Positions 63,951 to 64,000 of a DNA stretch of 64,000 nucleotides are shown piece after piece. The stretch spans positions 3,782,001 to 3,846,000 of the forward strand of contig NC_014259.1 in the NCBI RefSeq assembly GCF_000196795.1. The letters are read 5' to 3'. The notes under the pieces were generated by a model. It did not search any database, had not been told where the DNA came from, and worked only from the letters and a program-made list of their open reading frames with translations. Position 1 is the first letter of the stretch; the number at the start of each line of letters is the position of its first letter. The stretch comes from Acinetobacter oleivorans DR1. Lineage in GTDB: Bacteria > Pseudomonadota > Gammaproteobacteria > Pseudomonadales > Moraxellaceae. The position numbers were made by a program, and so were the translations under genes.

Positions 63951-64000
63951 AATCTTTGTAGAAAATCTACTAAACTGTATCTGGAGCTCTTATCGAGATT

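Overview
The window is chromosomal DNA of an Acinetobacter, most likely the A. baumannii / A. calcoaceticus group. The evidence is its AT-rich composition, the protein sequences themselves (PilB, RpoB, RpoC, OmpW, FadAB, LpxO) and gammaproteobacterial gene orders such as tuf-tRNA-Trp-secE-nusG-rplKAJL-rpoBC and tpiA-secG-tRNA-rimP-nusA-infB-rbfA. The genus call rests on recognition, not a database search. I see no insertion sequence, prophage, integron or CRISPR array. The window is mostly core genome with a few accessory patches.

Layout. 1-2206 (+): end of an Mrp/Mnh-type cation/proton antiporter operon (D partial, then E, F, G). 2261-9194 (-): the translation/transcription factor operon rimP-nusA-infB-rbfA with its own sigma70-type promoter, preceded by tRNA-Leu and two tandem initiator tRNAs, secG and tpiA. 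9486-13910 (+): type IV pilus genes pilB-pilC-pilD and coaE. 13907-17422 (-): an EamA transporter, rlmB, ppnP and a TPR-glycosyltransferase-like protein. 17537-20324 (+): recN, yqgE, ruvX. 20381-24983: an AaeAB-like aromatic-acid efflux operon (FUSC, DUF1656, HlyD) divergent from an IclR-type regulator. 25168-30176 (-): an AlkB-like/Ada-like DNA-alkylation repair pair, pgsA, a TesB-like thioesterase and uvrC.

30310-31621 is an accessory patch: a small Cys/His hydrolase with a histidine-rich N terminus (candidate secreted peptidoglycan-cleaving toxin), divergent from two small AT-rich unknown genes (candidate immunity or accessory proteins). Next come lpxO, the fadBA beta-oxidation operon, a secreted hypothetical, an alpha/beta hydrolase divergent from a MerR regulator, another hypothetical, a DsbA/FrnE-like oxidoreductase, two tandem paralogous surface-protein genes, htpG, an LprI-like protein, OmpW, an NhaC-family antiporter, an epoxide-hydrolase-like enzyme, a DUF4442 thioesterase and two paralogous glycine-zipper lipoproteins. 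50307-63835 (-) is the rpoC-rpoB-rplL-rplJ-rplA-rplK-nusG-secE-tRNA-Trp-tuf block.

Most worth following up: a candidate small RNA at 25064-25156 with a well-spaced promoter, a 10-bp 5' stem and an intrinsic terminator; a second candidate near 40152-40259; the His-rich toxin-like patch; two mutually exclusive hairpins at 37232-37285; and an alpha/beta hydrolase with two plausible starts, one secreted and one cytosolic. Several starts were moved to sites with a ribosome binding site, including a TTG start for rpoC and a GTG start for ompW.
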